Assembly: GCF_000969605.1 (NCBI RefSeq)
Contig: NZ_JZUE01000008.1
Coordinates: 1-64,000 of the forward strand
DNA length: 64,000 nucleotides
Direction of reading: 5' to 3'
Source: Aquincola tertiaricarbonis
GTDB taxonomy: Bacteria; Pseudomonadota; Gammaproteobacteria; Burkholderiales; Burkholderiaceae_C
The notes under the pieces were generated by a model. That model made no database searches, was not told the DNA's origin, and worked only from the letters and a program-made list of their open reading frames with translations. Positions 1 through 8,347 of this stretch are shown piece after piece (the first letter of the stretch is position 1; the number at the start of each line of letters is the position of its first letter). The translations under genes and the position numbers were made by a program.

Positions 1-46
1 TGACGTTGTAGTCCACCACCCGCTTCACGGGCACCAGGATCTTCAT
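1..46 (-). CDS. etfB: Electron transfer flavoprotein subunit beta (5' end only)
   Basis: The window opens inside the start of a leftward gene whose 15 visible codons read MKILVPVKRVVDYNV, the well-conserved N-terminus of EtfB. With EtfA, EtfB accepts electrons from acyl-CoA dehydrogenases and passes them to ETF:ubiquinone oxidoreductase at the membrane. A strong ribosome site (AAAGGAG, 54-60) fixes the ATG at 44-46. It follows a Bug-family gene by 26 bases and is the last visible member of the leftward acyl-CoA catabolic operon, so it may take electrons from the two dehydrogenases encoded at 7186-9544. Only the first residues are visible; the family call rests on that conserved start. Confidence 0.85.
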   Translation of the reverse strand, partial: MKILVPVKRVVDYNV

Positions 47-72
47 AGCTCAGCTCCTTTGCGTGTATTCGT

Positions 73-1071
73 TCAGTCCAGCTTGGCGCCGGACGCCTTC
101 ACCAATTGTTCCCACACCGGGTAGTCCTTCCGGTAGGCGGCCATGAAGGCTTCCGGGGTACCGGCCACCGGATTGAAGCCCATCGCCGCGAACTTCTCGC
201 GCATCTCGGGCGTGTTGACCACGGCGTTCACTTCCTTGGCCATGCGCTGCACGATGTCCATCGGCGTCTTCGCCGGTGCGGCCATGCCCACGAAGCCGCA
301 GATGCGGTACGCATCATCCTTCAGGCCCTGCTCCACCAGCGTGGGCACGTTGGGCAGCACGGCCATGCGCTGGTCGCCGGTGACGCCGATGATCTTCAGC
401 TTGCCGGCGTCGATGTGCGGCTTGGTGCCCGAGGCGCTGGCATAGGCCATCTGGATCTGGCCGCCCAGCAGGTCCTGCAGCATCGGCGCCTCGCCCTTGT
501 AGGCCACGTGGGACATGTCGGCATTCAGCGCCTGGCTCATGTAGGCGCCGGCCAGGTGCGCATAGGAGCCGATGCCCCAGGAGCCGTACGACACCTTGCC
601 CTTGTTCTTGGTGATCCACGCCTGCAGCTCGGCCGCGTTGCGGGCCGGCACGTCGGGGTGCACCACCAGCGTCACCGGCGCCACCGCGATCTGCGAGACC
701 ATCACCAGGTCCTTCTGCGGGTCGTAGGGCAGCTTGGCGAACAGGAACTGGTTGATCAGCAGCGAGGTGCTGAGCGAGATGGTGAAGGTGCTGCCATCGG
801 GCGCGGCCTTGGCCACGGTATCGGTGCCCAGGATGCCGGCGGCGCCGCCCTTGTTCTCCACGATGATGGTCTGGCCCAGCCGCGGGCCCAGCTTGTCGGC
901 GATCAGGCGCGCCGACACGTCGGTGGCGCCGCCCGGGTTGAACGGCACGATGATGCGGATGGGCTTGCTGGGCCAGGCGGCCTGCGCCTGCACCCACGGG
1001 GCGGCGGCCAGGCCGGCCGACACGGCGGCACCACGGGCCAGCAGCTGGCGGCGGTTGATGGGTTGGTTCAT
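73..1071 (-). CDS. Bug-family (TctC) solute-binding protein
   Basis: Periplasmic substrate-binding protein of the Bug/TctC family (332 aa, usual length about 320-330), which captures small carboxylates for tripartite tricarboxylate transporters. The N-terminus carries a twin-arginine-like signal (Arg7-Arg8, then LL and a hydrophobic stretch) ending near residue 31. The mature start has the family beta-strand and loop PFNPGGATD (residues 43-51). The start is set by AAGGAG ahead of the ATG. The gene sits between an acyl-CoA ligase gene and etfB at the end of the catabolic operon. No TctA/TctB membrane partners occur in the window, as is common for the many orphan Bug proteins of Burkholderiales. 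The ligand is unknown; a carboxylate fed to the adjacent ligase is an inference. Confidence 0.9.
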   Translation of the reverse strand: MNQPINRRQLLARGAAVSAGLAAAPWVQAQAAWPSKPIRIIVPFNPGGATDVSARLIADKLGPRLGQTIIVENKGGAAGILGTDTVAKAAPDGSTFTISLSTSLLINQFLFAKLPYDPQKDLVMVSQIAVAPVTLVVHPDVPARNAAELQAWITKNKGKVSYGSWGIGSYAHLAGAYMSQALNADMSHVAYKGEAPMLQDLLGGQIQMAYASASGTKPHIDAGKLKIIGVTGDQRMAVLPNVPTLVEQGLKDDAYRICGFVGMAAPAKTPMDIVQRMAKEVNAVVNTPEMREKFAAMGFNPVAGTPEAFMAAYRKDYPVWEQLVKASGAKLD

Positions 1072-1084
1072 CGTGTTGTCTCCT

Positions 1085-3031
1085 TCAGGGGGCGGGGGAT
1101 CGTTGTTCGTGTTCGATGCGGGCCTTCACGCCGAGCCGCGCCGCGGTTTCGGCGATGGCCGGTGCCAGAGCGGCCACAGCCGGATGCGCGGGGCAGCGCA
1201 CCAGCAAGCCCGCAGGACCGTCGGCCACCACGGCAGGCAGCGGCGTGCCGGCGAGCGCGGCCTCGCGCCACAGGGCCTGCAGCCGCTGGCCAAGCGTGTC
1301 GATTGCGGCCAGCTGCCGCAGCTCGGGCTTAAAGATCTTGCCCACGTTGGTGGTGGGCATGCGCTGCAGCACGGTGATGCGCTTGGGCCGCGCCGGGGCC
1401 TCGTCCACCCGCTGGGAAACGAAGGCCAGCAGTTCTTCCTCGGTGGCGCTGGCGCCGGGCAGCAACGTGGCATAGGCCACCGGCACTTCGCCGGCATAGG
1501 CATCGGGCGCGCCCACGGCCGCGGCCAGCTGCACCGCGGGATGGGCGTCGAGTGCGTCCTCGATCACCTTGGGATCGATGTTGTGGCCGCTGCGGATGAT
1601 CAGGTCCTTGGCGCGACCGGTGAGGTTCAGCCGGCCCTGCTCGTCCAGCCAGCCCAGGTCGCCGGTGGCCAGCCAGCCGTCGGGCGTGAAGGCCTTCCTG
1701 TTCTCCGCCTCGTCGACGAAGCCGGAGAACAGGTTGGGCGAGCGGAACAGCACCATGCCCGCCTCGCCCGGCGGCAGCTCGCGGTCGCTGGCGTTGCCGC
1801 GCTCGTCCAGCGCCACGATGCGCAGCTGCGTGTACGGCAGCGGGAAGCCCACGCAGCCGGCCGGCCCCACCACGCCGGGTGGCGTGATGGTGGAGATGCC
1901 GGCCATCTCGGTCATGCCCAGGCTTTCATGCACATGCAGGCCGAACAGCCGCTCGAAGCGCGCCGCCAGCTCGGGCGACAGCGGCGCGGCGCCGGTGCGG
2001 CAGTACTGGATGGAGGAGATGTCGGCGCCTTCCAGCGGCACGTCGGCCAGCGCGGCCAGCACCGTGGGCACGGCCGACAGCGACGTGGGCTTGAAGCGCT
2101 CCACCAGGCGCCAGTACTGGCGCATCACCTCGCGGTTGCGCAGCAGCGTGGTGGTGGGGATCACCACTTCCACCCCGGCCGAGAACGACGCCAGCGACGC
2201 CGGCAGCACCCCCGCCACATGGAACAGCGGGTAGCCGTTGATGGCCACGTCGGTGGACCGCAGGCCCTGCATCTGCACGCTGGCCCAGGCGGTGAACACC
2301 TGCGCACGGTGGCTGTGCCGCGCCAGCTTGGGGTCGCCCGTGGTGCCGCCGGTGTGGAAGTAGGCGGCGATGTCCTCGGGCTGGATGTCCCGGCCGCCGA
2401 TCAGGCGGTCGGCGGGCTGCGCGGCGCGCGCTTCGTTGAAATCCAGCACGCCTTCGGGCAGTGCGCCTTCCACCGCCGGTGGCGCGTCGTGCGGCATCAC
2501 CCGCAGCACGGTGCGCAGCGTGGGCACCTTCTCGCGCAGGCGCATGGCCTTCTGCCAGTAGCCGGCCTCGGCATCGGCGCCCCAGGCGACCAGCACCTTG
2601 GCGCCGGCCGCATTCATCAGCGCGGCCAGCTTGTCTTCGTTCAGCAGCGGATTGAGCGGCTGCACGATGCCGGCCGCCTCGCCGCCCCACAAGGCCAGGT
2701 GGTACTCCGGGCAGGCGGGCAGCAGCACCGACACCGCCTGCTGCGGGCCCAGGCCCAGCGTGTGCAGCAGGTTGGCCGTCTGGTGCAGGCCTTCGAACAG
2801 CTGGCGGTAGCTCCAGCGCAACGGGCGGTCGGCCTCTTCCACGCTGCGGAAGAAGACGATGGCCGTCTTGTCGCCGAAGGCCGCGGCCGAGTTGCGGAAC
2901 AGCTCATAGGTGCTGCGCACCGGCACGGCTTCGGCCAGCGGCATCGCGGCCTCGATGCGCTGCACGTCGGCCAGGCTGCGAACGGGCGCGCCGGCGCGGA
3001 ACGGCTGGCCTGCGGCGTGGAAGGTGGTCAT
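1085..3031 (-). CDS. AMP-binding acyl-CoA ligase/synthetase
   Basis: A 648-residue member of the acyl-adenylate-forming superfamily, expected to activate a carboxylic acid to its CoA thioester using ATP. The phosphate-binding loop HTGGTTGDPK lies at about residues 226-235, an ESLGMTEMAG-type A5 motif near 393, and the GDLG adenosine-binding motif near 477. The C-terminal lid has NVGKIFK with the likely catalytic lysine. AGGAG precedes the ATG. In the pim operon the corresponding gene is the acyl-CoA ligase pimA, but this protein is longer and its substrate cannot be read from sequence. Its place after the nitronate monooxygenase and before a Bug binding protein suggests uptake and then activation of an exogenous acid. 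Confidence 0.88.
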   Translation of the reverse strand: MTTFHAAGQPFRAGAPVRSLADVQRIEAAMPLAEAVPVRSTYELFRNSAAAFGDKTAIVFFRSVEEADRPLRWSYRQLFEGLHQTANLLHTLGLGPQQAVSVLLPACPEYHLALWGGEAAGIVQPLNPLLNEDKLAALMNAAGAKVLVAWGADAEAGYWQKAMRLREKVPTLRTVLRVMPHDAPPAVEGALPEGVLDFNEARAAQPADRLIGGRDIQPEDIAAYFHTGGTTGDPKLARHSHRAQVFTAWASVQMQGLRSTDVAINGYPLFHVAGVLPASLASFSAGVEVVIPTTTLLRNREVMRQYWRLVERFKPTSLSAVPTVLAALADVPLEGADISSIQYCRTGAAPLSPELAARFERLFGLHVHESLGMTEMAGISTITPPGVVGPAGCVGFPLPYTQLRIVALDERGNASDRELPPGEAGMVLFRSPNLFSGFVDEAENRKAFTPDGWLATGDLGWLDEQGRLNLTGRAKDLIIRSGHNIDPKVIEDALDAHPAVQLAAAVGAPDAYAGEVPVAYATLLPGASATEEELLAFVSQRVDEAPARPKRITVLQRMPTTNVGKIFKPELRQLAAIDTLGQRLQALWREAALAGTPLPAVVADGPAGLLVRCPAHPAVAALAPAIAETAARLGVKARIEHEQRSPAP

Positions 3032-3078
3032 GCGCTTGTCTCCTGCACGGGTCGTGCTGCCCGTTGGGGGTAATGATG

Positions 3079-4065
3079 TCAGGCTGCGAGGGGCACCGGT
3101 GCAATGCGGCGCGCGGCCGCCTGCATCTCGGTCGCCAGGCGATCGACGATGACGGCCAGCGGCTCGATGCGGTCGGTGAAGGCCAGCGCGTGGCCGGCCG
3201 ACAGCACGCCGCGCGAGGTGTCGCCGGTCTCGTAGGCCTGGCGGCCGATGCGGCCGGCCACCAGCGGCAGCAGCTCCTGGATGGTGACGTCGGGCTTGGC
3301 GGCTTCGATGGCCTGCACCTCGTCGGTGGTGCCGTTGCGCAACGCGCGCACGGTGTTGCGCACCGTGTGCATCAGCAGCGTGGTGTCGGTGGGCTGGGCC
3401 TGCACCAGGCGGCGCTTGTAGTCGTCATGCGCCCAGATTTCCTCGGCCACGGTGAAGCGCGTGCCCACCACCACGCCGGCCGCCCCCATGGCCAGCGCCG
3501 CCGTCACCTGCGAGCCGCAGCCGATGCCGCCCCCGATCAGGTAGGGGATGTGCAGCTGCCCACGCGCCCAGGCGGCATTGACGATGCTGCCCACCATGTC
3601 CATGCCCGGGTGGCCGCCGCACTCGGCGCCCACGATGGCCACCGCATCCACGCCCAGCGACTGCGCCTTGACCGCATGGCGCACCGCCGGCACCTTGTGC
3701 AGCACCTTGATGCCGGCGGCCTTCAGCATGGGCAGGTAGGCCTCCGGGCTGCGGCCCGAGGTCTCGACAAAGCGCACGCCCTCTTCGGCGATCAGCTCGA
3801 ACACCGCCTGCGTGCGCTCGCCCGGCACCAGCTTGGGCAGCATCGACACGTTGACGCCGAAGGGCCCGCCCTCGCACAGGTCGCGGCAGCGACGGATCTC
3901 GTCGCGCAGGCGGGCCGGGTCGGGAAAGCTGGCCGCGGTGATGAAGCCGATGATGCCGGCGCGCGAGGCCGCGGCCACGTAGCGTGCGTCGGACAGCCAC
4001 ATCAGCCCGCCGGCCACAATGGGCAGGCGGATGCCGAACAGATCTGTGATGGCGGTGGTATGCAT
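3079..4065 (-). CDS. Nitronate monooxygenase / 2-nitropropane dioxygenase family
   Basis: FMN-dependent TIM-barrel enzyme (328 aa) of the nitronate monooxygenase family. Visible marks are the N-terminal IRLPIVAGG substrate/FMN loop (residues 12-20), the ECGGH motif near 148-152 holding the expected catalytic histidine, and the GGGIGCGSQ phosphate-binding loop near 177-185. Family members oxidise alkyl nitronates, but many copies inside acyl-CoA operons have no proven nitro substrate and may be flavin reductases or enoyl reductases. It is cotranscribed with the catabolic operon (16 bases after the start of the next upstream gene product region, 47 bases before the ligase). The exact reaction is uncertain; the family is clear. 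Confidence 0.85.
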   Translation of the reverse strand: MHTTAITDLFGIRLPIVAGGLMWLSDARYVAAASRAGIIGFITAASFPDPARLRDEIRRCRDLCEGGPFGVNVSMLPKLVPGERTQAVFELIAEEGVRFVETSGRSPEAYLPMLKAAGIKVLHKVPAVRHAVKAQSLGVDAVAIVGAECGGHPGMDMVGSIVNAAWARGQLHIPYLIGGGIGCGSQVTAALAMGAAGVVVGTRFTVAEEIWAHDDYKRRLVQAQPTDTTLLMHTVRNTVRALRNGTTDEVQAIEAAKPDVTIQELLPLVAGRIGRQAYETGDTSRGVLSAGHALAFTDRIEPLAVIVDRLATEMQAAARRIAPVPLAA

Positions 4066-4081
4066 GGCGGACCTGCGGTGC

Positions 4082-5080
4082 CTATTCGATGGACACGCCC
4101 TTGTCGCGGATCACCTGGCTCCACTTCTGGTCGTCGCGGCGGATGCGCTCGGCCGTGTCCTTGGGCGACTGCCAGGCGGCAAAGGTGCCGGCGGCCTTCA
4201 GCTTCTCCTGGATCTCGGGCTCGGCCAGCGTCTGCTTCAGCGCCTCGCTCAGCTTGCCGATCACCGGCGCGGGCGTGCCGGCCGGTGCCAGCAGGCCGCC
4301 CCAGGACACCGCGTCAAAGCCCGGGAAGCCCTGCTCCGACACCGTCTTCACATCGGGCAGGTAAGGCACGCGCTGCGGCGAACCCACGGCGATGGCGCGC
4401 AGCTTGCCGGCCTTGATGTGCGGCAGCGCGGCGACCATGTCCGCATACATCACCGGCACCTGGCCGCCGAGCACGTCGGTCACGGCCGGTGCGCCGCCGC
4501 GGTAGGGCACATGCGACATCTCGAACTTGCCCAGCGACTTCAGCGACTCGGTGGTCAGGTGGCCGAAGCTGCCCTGGCCCGAACTGGTGTAGTTCAGCGG
4601 GGGATTGGTGGCCTTGGCCTTGGCGATGAGCTGCGGCAGCGTGGTCACGTCGGGCAGCGACTGCGGATTGACCACCATCACGATCGGCAGGTCGTAGGTG
4701 GTGCCGACGGGCGTGAAGTCCTTCTGGATGTCGTACCTGGCCGACTTGTACAGGTGCGGCGCCAGCAGCGTCGGCGTGGCCAGCATCATCAACGTGTAGC
4801 CGTCCGCCGGGGCCTTGGCCACCTGCGCGGCGGCGATGGCGCCCGAAGCACCGGCCTTGTTCTCGACGATGACCTGCTGCTTCAGCAGCTCGCTCATGCG
4901 CTGGCCGACGATGCGCGATGCGGTGTCGGTGGGGCCACCCGGCGGGAAGGGCACCACCAGCGTGATCGGCTTGGCCGGGTAGGCCTGCGCCATCGCGCCG
5001 AATGCAGGCGCGGCCAGGGCCAGGGCGAGGAGACTGCGGCGCAGGGTACTGACGGGTCGGGAAGCGGAACGGGAACGCAT
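4082..5080 (-). CDS. Bug-family (TctC) solute-binding protein
   Basis: Second Bug-family periplasmic binding protein of the operon, also 332 aa. It has a Sec-type signal peptide (basic start, hydrophobic core from about residue 16, cleavage after AMAQA near 33) and the family loop PFPPGGPTD at 44-52. AAGGAG before the ATG supports the start. It is clearly diverged from the copy at 73-1071, so the two are not a recent tandem duplication and may bind different carboxylates. As with the first copy, no membrane TctA/TctB genes are nearby, so it must borrow a transporter or act as an extracytoplasmic sensor. Confidence 0.9.
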   Translation of the reverse strand: MRSRSASRPVSTLRRSLLALALAAPAFGAMAQAYPAKPITLVVPFPPGGPTDTASRIVGQRMSELLKQQVIVENKAGASGAIAAAQVAKAPADGYTLMMLATPTLLAPHLYKSARYDIQKDFTPVGTTYDLPIVMVVNPQSLPDVTTLPQLIAKAKATNPPLNYTSSGQGSFGHLTTESLKSLGKFEMSHVPYRGGAPAVTDVLGGQVPVMYADMVAALPHIKAGKLRAIAVGSPQRVPYLPDVKTVSEQGFPGFDAVSWGGLLAPAGTPAPVIGKLSEALKQTLAEPEIQEKLKAAGTFAAWQSPKDTAERIRRDDQKWSQVIRDKGVSIE

Positions 5081-5172
5081 GCGGAACTCCTTGCGGTGCA
5101 GTGGAAAGCGACGCGCCGCACCTGGCGGCCGGCGCGCATCTGGAAAGAAAAAGGAAGCGTGGGTCGCGGCGC

Positions 5173-6357
5173 CTAGCCGCGGCCAGGCCGCTGGTCGCCC
5201 AGCAGCTCCTGCAGCACGGCCTCGGTGTCGGCGCCGAGCTGAGGCGGCGGCCGGCGCACCGGCAGCCGCTCGCCGTCGATGCGGTAGGGCGGTGCCAGCA
5301 CATGCGTGCTGCCGGCCACCGGATGCGGCTGCACCGTGACCAGGCCACCTTCCACCGCGCGCGGCGAGGTCAGCGCCTCATGCAGGCCCAGCACCTCGCC
5401 GCAGGGAATGCCGGCGCCCGACAGCGCGGCCAGCAGCTGCGCACGCGGCCGGCGGGCCAGCTCCGCATGCAGCACCGGCAGCAGCTCGGCGCGGTTGGCC
5501 GAGCGGCCCAGGTTGGTCTTGAAGCGCTCGTCGGCCGCCAGGTCGGGCCGCTCGATCACCTCGGTGCAGAAACGCTGGAACTGCGCGTTGTTGCCCACGG
5601 TGATGACGATGGGGCCGTCGGCCGCGTCGAACACGCCGTAGGGCACGATGGACGGATGCGCGTTGCCGTAGCGCGGCGGGTCTTCGCCCATCAGCAGCGC
5701 TTCCAGGCCGTAGTAGGCGGTGATCATCAGTCCGCAGTCGAACAGCGCCATCTCCACATGCCGGCCGGTGCCGGTGTGCTCGCGCTGGTACAGCGCGGCC
5801 AGCACCGCCTGCGCCGCATACATGCCGGTCATCAGGTCGACCGCGGCCACGCCGAACTTCAGCGGCGGCTGCGTGGCCTCGCCGTTGAGCGCCATCAGGC
5901 CGGCCTCGCCCTGCACCACCAGGTCGTAGCCCGGGCGCGCGGCTTCGCTGCCGGCGCGGTTGTAGCCCGAGACCGAGCAGTAGATCAGCCGCGGGTTGTC
6001 GGCCTTCAGCTGCTCATAGCCCAGGCCCAGCTTCTCCATGCCGCCGAACTTGAAGTTCTGGATCACCACGTCGCACTTGGCGGCCAAGGCCTTGGCCGTG
6101 GCCTGGCCTTCGGGCGTCTGCAGGTCCAGCGCCACCGACCGTTTGTTGCGGTTCATGCTGTTGAAGTAGGCGGTCTCGGTCTTGCCGACGCGCAGGCCCC
6201 AGTCGCGGGTGTCGTCGCCGCGGCCGGGATGTTCCACCTTGATCACGTCGGCGCCGAAGTCGCCCAGCACCATGCCGCACAGCGGGCCGGCCAGCACCCG
6301 CGAGAAGTCCAGGACACGCACGCCGGACAGCGGCAGTGCGGAAGCATTCGGGGCCAT
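5173..6357 (-). CDS. CaiB/BaiF family CoA transferase
   Basis: Class III CoA transferase (394 aa), moving CoA between carboxylic acids through an aspartyl-CoA anhydride. The N-terminus has the family sequence VLDFSRVLAGP (residues 15-25) and the VIKVEHPGRGD loop near 38-48. The likely catalytic aspartate is Asp145 in PGYDLVVQGEAG. A GGAG ribosome site lies ahead of the ATG. It lies between a Bug-protein gene and an enoyl-CoA hydratase gene in the same direction. With the acyl-CoA ligase, it gives the operon two alternative ways to form the CoA ester. The donor/acceptor pair cannot be predicted from sequence. Confidence 0.9.
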   Translation of the reverse strand: MAPNASALPLSGVRVLDFSRVLAGPLCGMVLGDFGADVIKVEHPGRGDDTRDWGLRVGKTETAYFNSMNRNKRSVALDLQTPEGQATAKALAAKCDVVIQNFKFGGMEKLGLGYEQLKADNPRLIYCSVSGYNRAGSEAARPGYDLVVQGEAGLMALNGEATQPPLKFGVAAVDLMTGMYAAQAVLAALYQREHTGTGRHVEMALFDCGLMITAYYGLEALLMGEDPPRYGNAHPSIVPYGVFDAADGPIVITVGNNAQFQRFCTEVIERPDLAADERFKTNLGRSANRAELLPVLHAELARRPRAQLLAALSGAGIPCGEVLGLHEALTSPRAVEGGLVTVQPHPVAGSTHVLAPPYRIDGERLPVRRPPPQLGADTEAVLQELLGDQRPGRG

Positions 6358-6388
6358 CTATCAGTCTCCAGCCGGGTCAACGGCCATG

Positions 6389-7189
6389 TCAGCGGCGGCG
6401 CAAGGCCGCGAAGTCGGCGCGGCGCTTCTGCAGGAAGGCGCCGATGCCTTCGGCCGCCTCGTCGTCGCCCTGGCTTTCGACCATGGCGCGTGCTTCGAGT
6501 TCGAGCTGTTCATCCAATGAGCGCATGTGCGCGCCGCGGCACAGCGCCTTGATGCGCGCGGTGGCGCGGTCCGGTCCTTCGGCGATGCGCTGGCCCAGCG
6601 CGATGGCCTCGGCCTCGGCCGTGCCGGCATCCACCAGGCGATTGACCGCGCCCAGCGCATGCAGCCGCTCGGCCGGCACGCGGTCGCCGGTCAGGCACAG
6701 CTCGGTCAGCACCTGGCGCGACACGAACTCGGCCAGGAACGAGGTGATGCCGCCGTCGGGCGTGAGACCCACCTTGATGTAGGTGACGCTGTAGAACGCC
6801 TCGCGCGACGACACGAGCATGTCGCAGGCCAGCGCCAGCGACATGCCGGCCCCGGCCGCGCCGCCTTCCACCGCGGCGATCACCGGCTTGGCCGTGTCGC
6901 GCAGCCGGCGCACGAAGCCGTGCAGCAGCTCCAGCCGCTCCCGCCGGTCCTCGGGCGCCATGTCGCGCCGCGTGGCCAGCTGGTTCAGGTTGCCGCCGGC
7001 GCAAAAGAAGCCGCCCGCGCCGGTGAGCACGATGGCGCCGATGGTGGGATCGGCATCCGCCTCCACCAGCGCCTGCGTGGCCGCGGTGTAGAACTCGGCG
7101 CTCAGCGCATTGCGTGCGGCCGGGTTGTTGTTGACCAGCACCAGCACCGGGCCTTCGCGGCGCTGCAGCAGCACGTCGGTGGCACTCAT
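6389..7189 (-). CDS. Enoyl-CoA hydratase/isomerase family protein
   Basis: Crotonase-fold protein (266 aa, normal family length). The first oxyanion-hole segment GAGGFFCAGGN is at 57-67 and the second, EGGAAGAG, at 108-115. The position of the second catalytic glutamate of classic hydratases appears as Asp145 in GLTPDGG, so it may be an isomerase or a hydratase with a modified active site rather than a textbook 2-enoyl-CoA hydratase. Its ATG overlaps the stop of the upstream acyl-CoA dehydrogenase (ATGA, 7186-7189), showing translational coupling. A separate hydratase domain is also present in the fusion protein at 10775-12913, so the two probably act on different intermediates. Confidence 0.88.
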   Translation of the reverse strand: MSATDVLLQRREGPVLVLVNNNPAARNALSAEFYTAATQALVEADADPTIGAIVLTGAGGFFCAGGNLNQLATRRDMAPEDRRERLELLHGFVRRLRDTAKPVIAAVEGGAAGAGMSLALACDMLVSSREAFYSVTYIKVGLTPDGGITSFLAEFVSRQVLTELCLTGDRVPAERLHALGAVNRLVDAGTAEAEAIALGQRIAEGPDRATARIKALCRGAHMRSLDEQLELEARAMVESQGDDEAAEGIGAFLQKRRADFAALRRR

Positions 7190-8328
7190 GCGGCAACCTT
7201 GCCCAGCGCGATGTAACGCTCGAGGTGGAAGTCCTCGTCGCCCAGCTGGTGGTCGATCATCACCAGCCGCTTCGCGTAGTGCGACAGCGGCAGCTCCCAG
7301 GTCATGCCGATGCCGCCGTGCAGCTGCACGGCTTCTTCCGCCACCAGCGTGCCCACGCGCCCGATAGTGAACTTGGCGGCCGACAGCGCCTTCTCGCGCG
7401 CGATGCGGTCATCGCCGTCGATGGCCGCGGCGGCATTGATCACCGCCGAGCGGGCCTGCTCGATTTCCAGCAGCACATCGGCCATGCGGTGCTGCAGCGC
7501 CTGGAAGCTGCCGATGGGCACGCCGAACTGCTTGCGGGTCTGCAGGTATTCCAGCGTGGCCTGGCGGGCCACGTCCATCGCACCCAGCGATTCGGCGCAC
7601 AGCGCCAGCACGCCGCGGCCCACCGCATGTTCGATGGTAGCCAGCGCCTGGCCTTCTTCGCCCAGCAGCGCGTCGGCCGGCACGGTCACGTTGTCCAGCG
7701 TGACGGTGGCCACGCGGCCGCCGTCGATGGCGGCCTGGCCGCTCACCTTCAGGCCCGGCGTGCCGGCCGGCACCGGGAACAGCGACAGGCCTTGCGCATC
7801 GGCCTCGCCCCCCGCGGTGCGGGCCGACACCAGGAACAGCGTGGCCGCCTCGCCCTGCGCCACCACGGCCTTCGTGCCGTTGAGCACCCAGCCGTTGTCG
7901 CTGCGGCGCGCGGTGGTGGCCACCTGCTGCAGCGAATACACGCTGTCGGCCTCGCCATGCGCGAAGGCACCGATGGTGCTGCCGTCGATCAGCTTGTTGA
8001 GCCAGGTGCGCTGCTGCTCGTTGCCGGCATGGCTGATGGCGCTGCCCACCAGCACCGCGCTGCCCAGCAGCGGCTCCACCACCAGGCCACGGCCCAGGGC
8101 TTCGAAGACCACGGCGATGTCGAACCCGGCGCCGCCGTAGCCGCCATCGGCTTCGCTGAACAGCGCACCGATGGCGCCCAGCTCGGCGAACTGCTGCCAT
8201 TGGTTGGCGCTGTAACCCTCGGGCGACTGGGCGATGCGGTTGCGGGCCTCGAAGCCGTACTGCTCGGCGATGTAGCGGTTCAGGGTGTCCGCCAGCATGC
8301 GGCGGTCTTCGGTGTGCTCGAAATTCAT
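7186..8328 (-). CDS. pimD: Acyl-CoA dehydrogenase, pimeloyl-CoA dehydrogenase small-subunit type
   Basis: FAD-dependent acyl-CoA dehydrogenase of about 380 aa beginning MNFEHTEDRRMLADTL. The ATG at 8326-8328 is preceded by AGGAG; an open frame continues upstream but is not needed. The sequence (an aromatic-rich N-terminal helix, then ELGAIGALFSEADGGYGG) resembles the small subunit of paired dehydrogenases such as PimD. It lies just downstream of a large-subunit-type gene, as in pimCD, and its stop overlaps the next start by 4 bases. Such pairs form heteromeric dehydrogenases that introduce the first alpha,beta double bond, with ETF as electron acceptor. The pimelate assignment is by family resemblance and gene order, not proven substrate. 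Confidence 0.82.
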   Translation of the reverse strand: MNFEHTEDRRMLADTLNRYIAEQYGFEARNRIAQSPEGYSANQWQQFAELGAIGALFSEADGGYGGAGFDIAVVFEALGRGLVVEPLLGSAVLVGSAISHAGNEQQRTWLNKLIDGSTIGAFAHGEADSVYSLQQVATTARRSDNGWVLNGTKAVVAQGEAATLFLVSARTAGGEADAQGLSLFPVPAGTPGLKVSGQAAIDGGRVATVTLDNVTVPADALLGEEGQALATIEHAVGRGVLALCAESLGAMDVARQATLEYLQTRKQFGVPIGSFQALQHRMADVLLEIEQARSAVINAAAAIDGDDRIAREKALSAAKFTIGRVGTLVAEEAVQLHGGIGMTWELPLSHYAKRLVMIDHQLGDEDFHLERYIALGKVAA

Positions 8329-8347
8329 GTCCTGCTCCTGGCTGGCG

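Noticed and set aside
73-5080. A complete tripartite tricarboxylate transporter
   Set aside because: Only two TctC-type binding proteins are present; no TctA or TctB genes were found.
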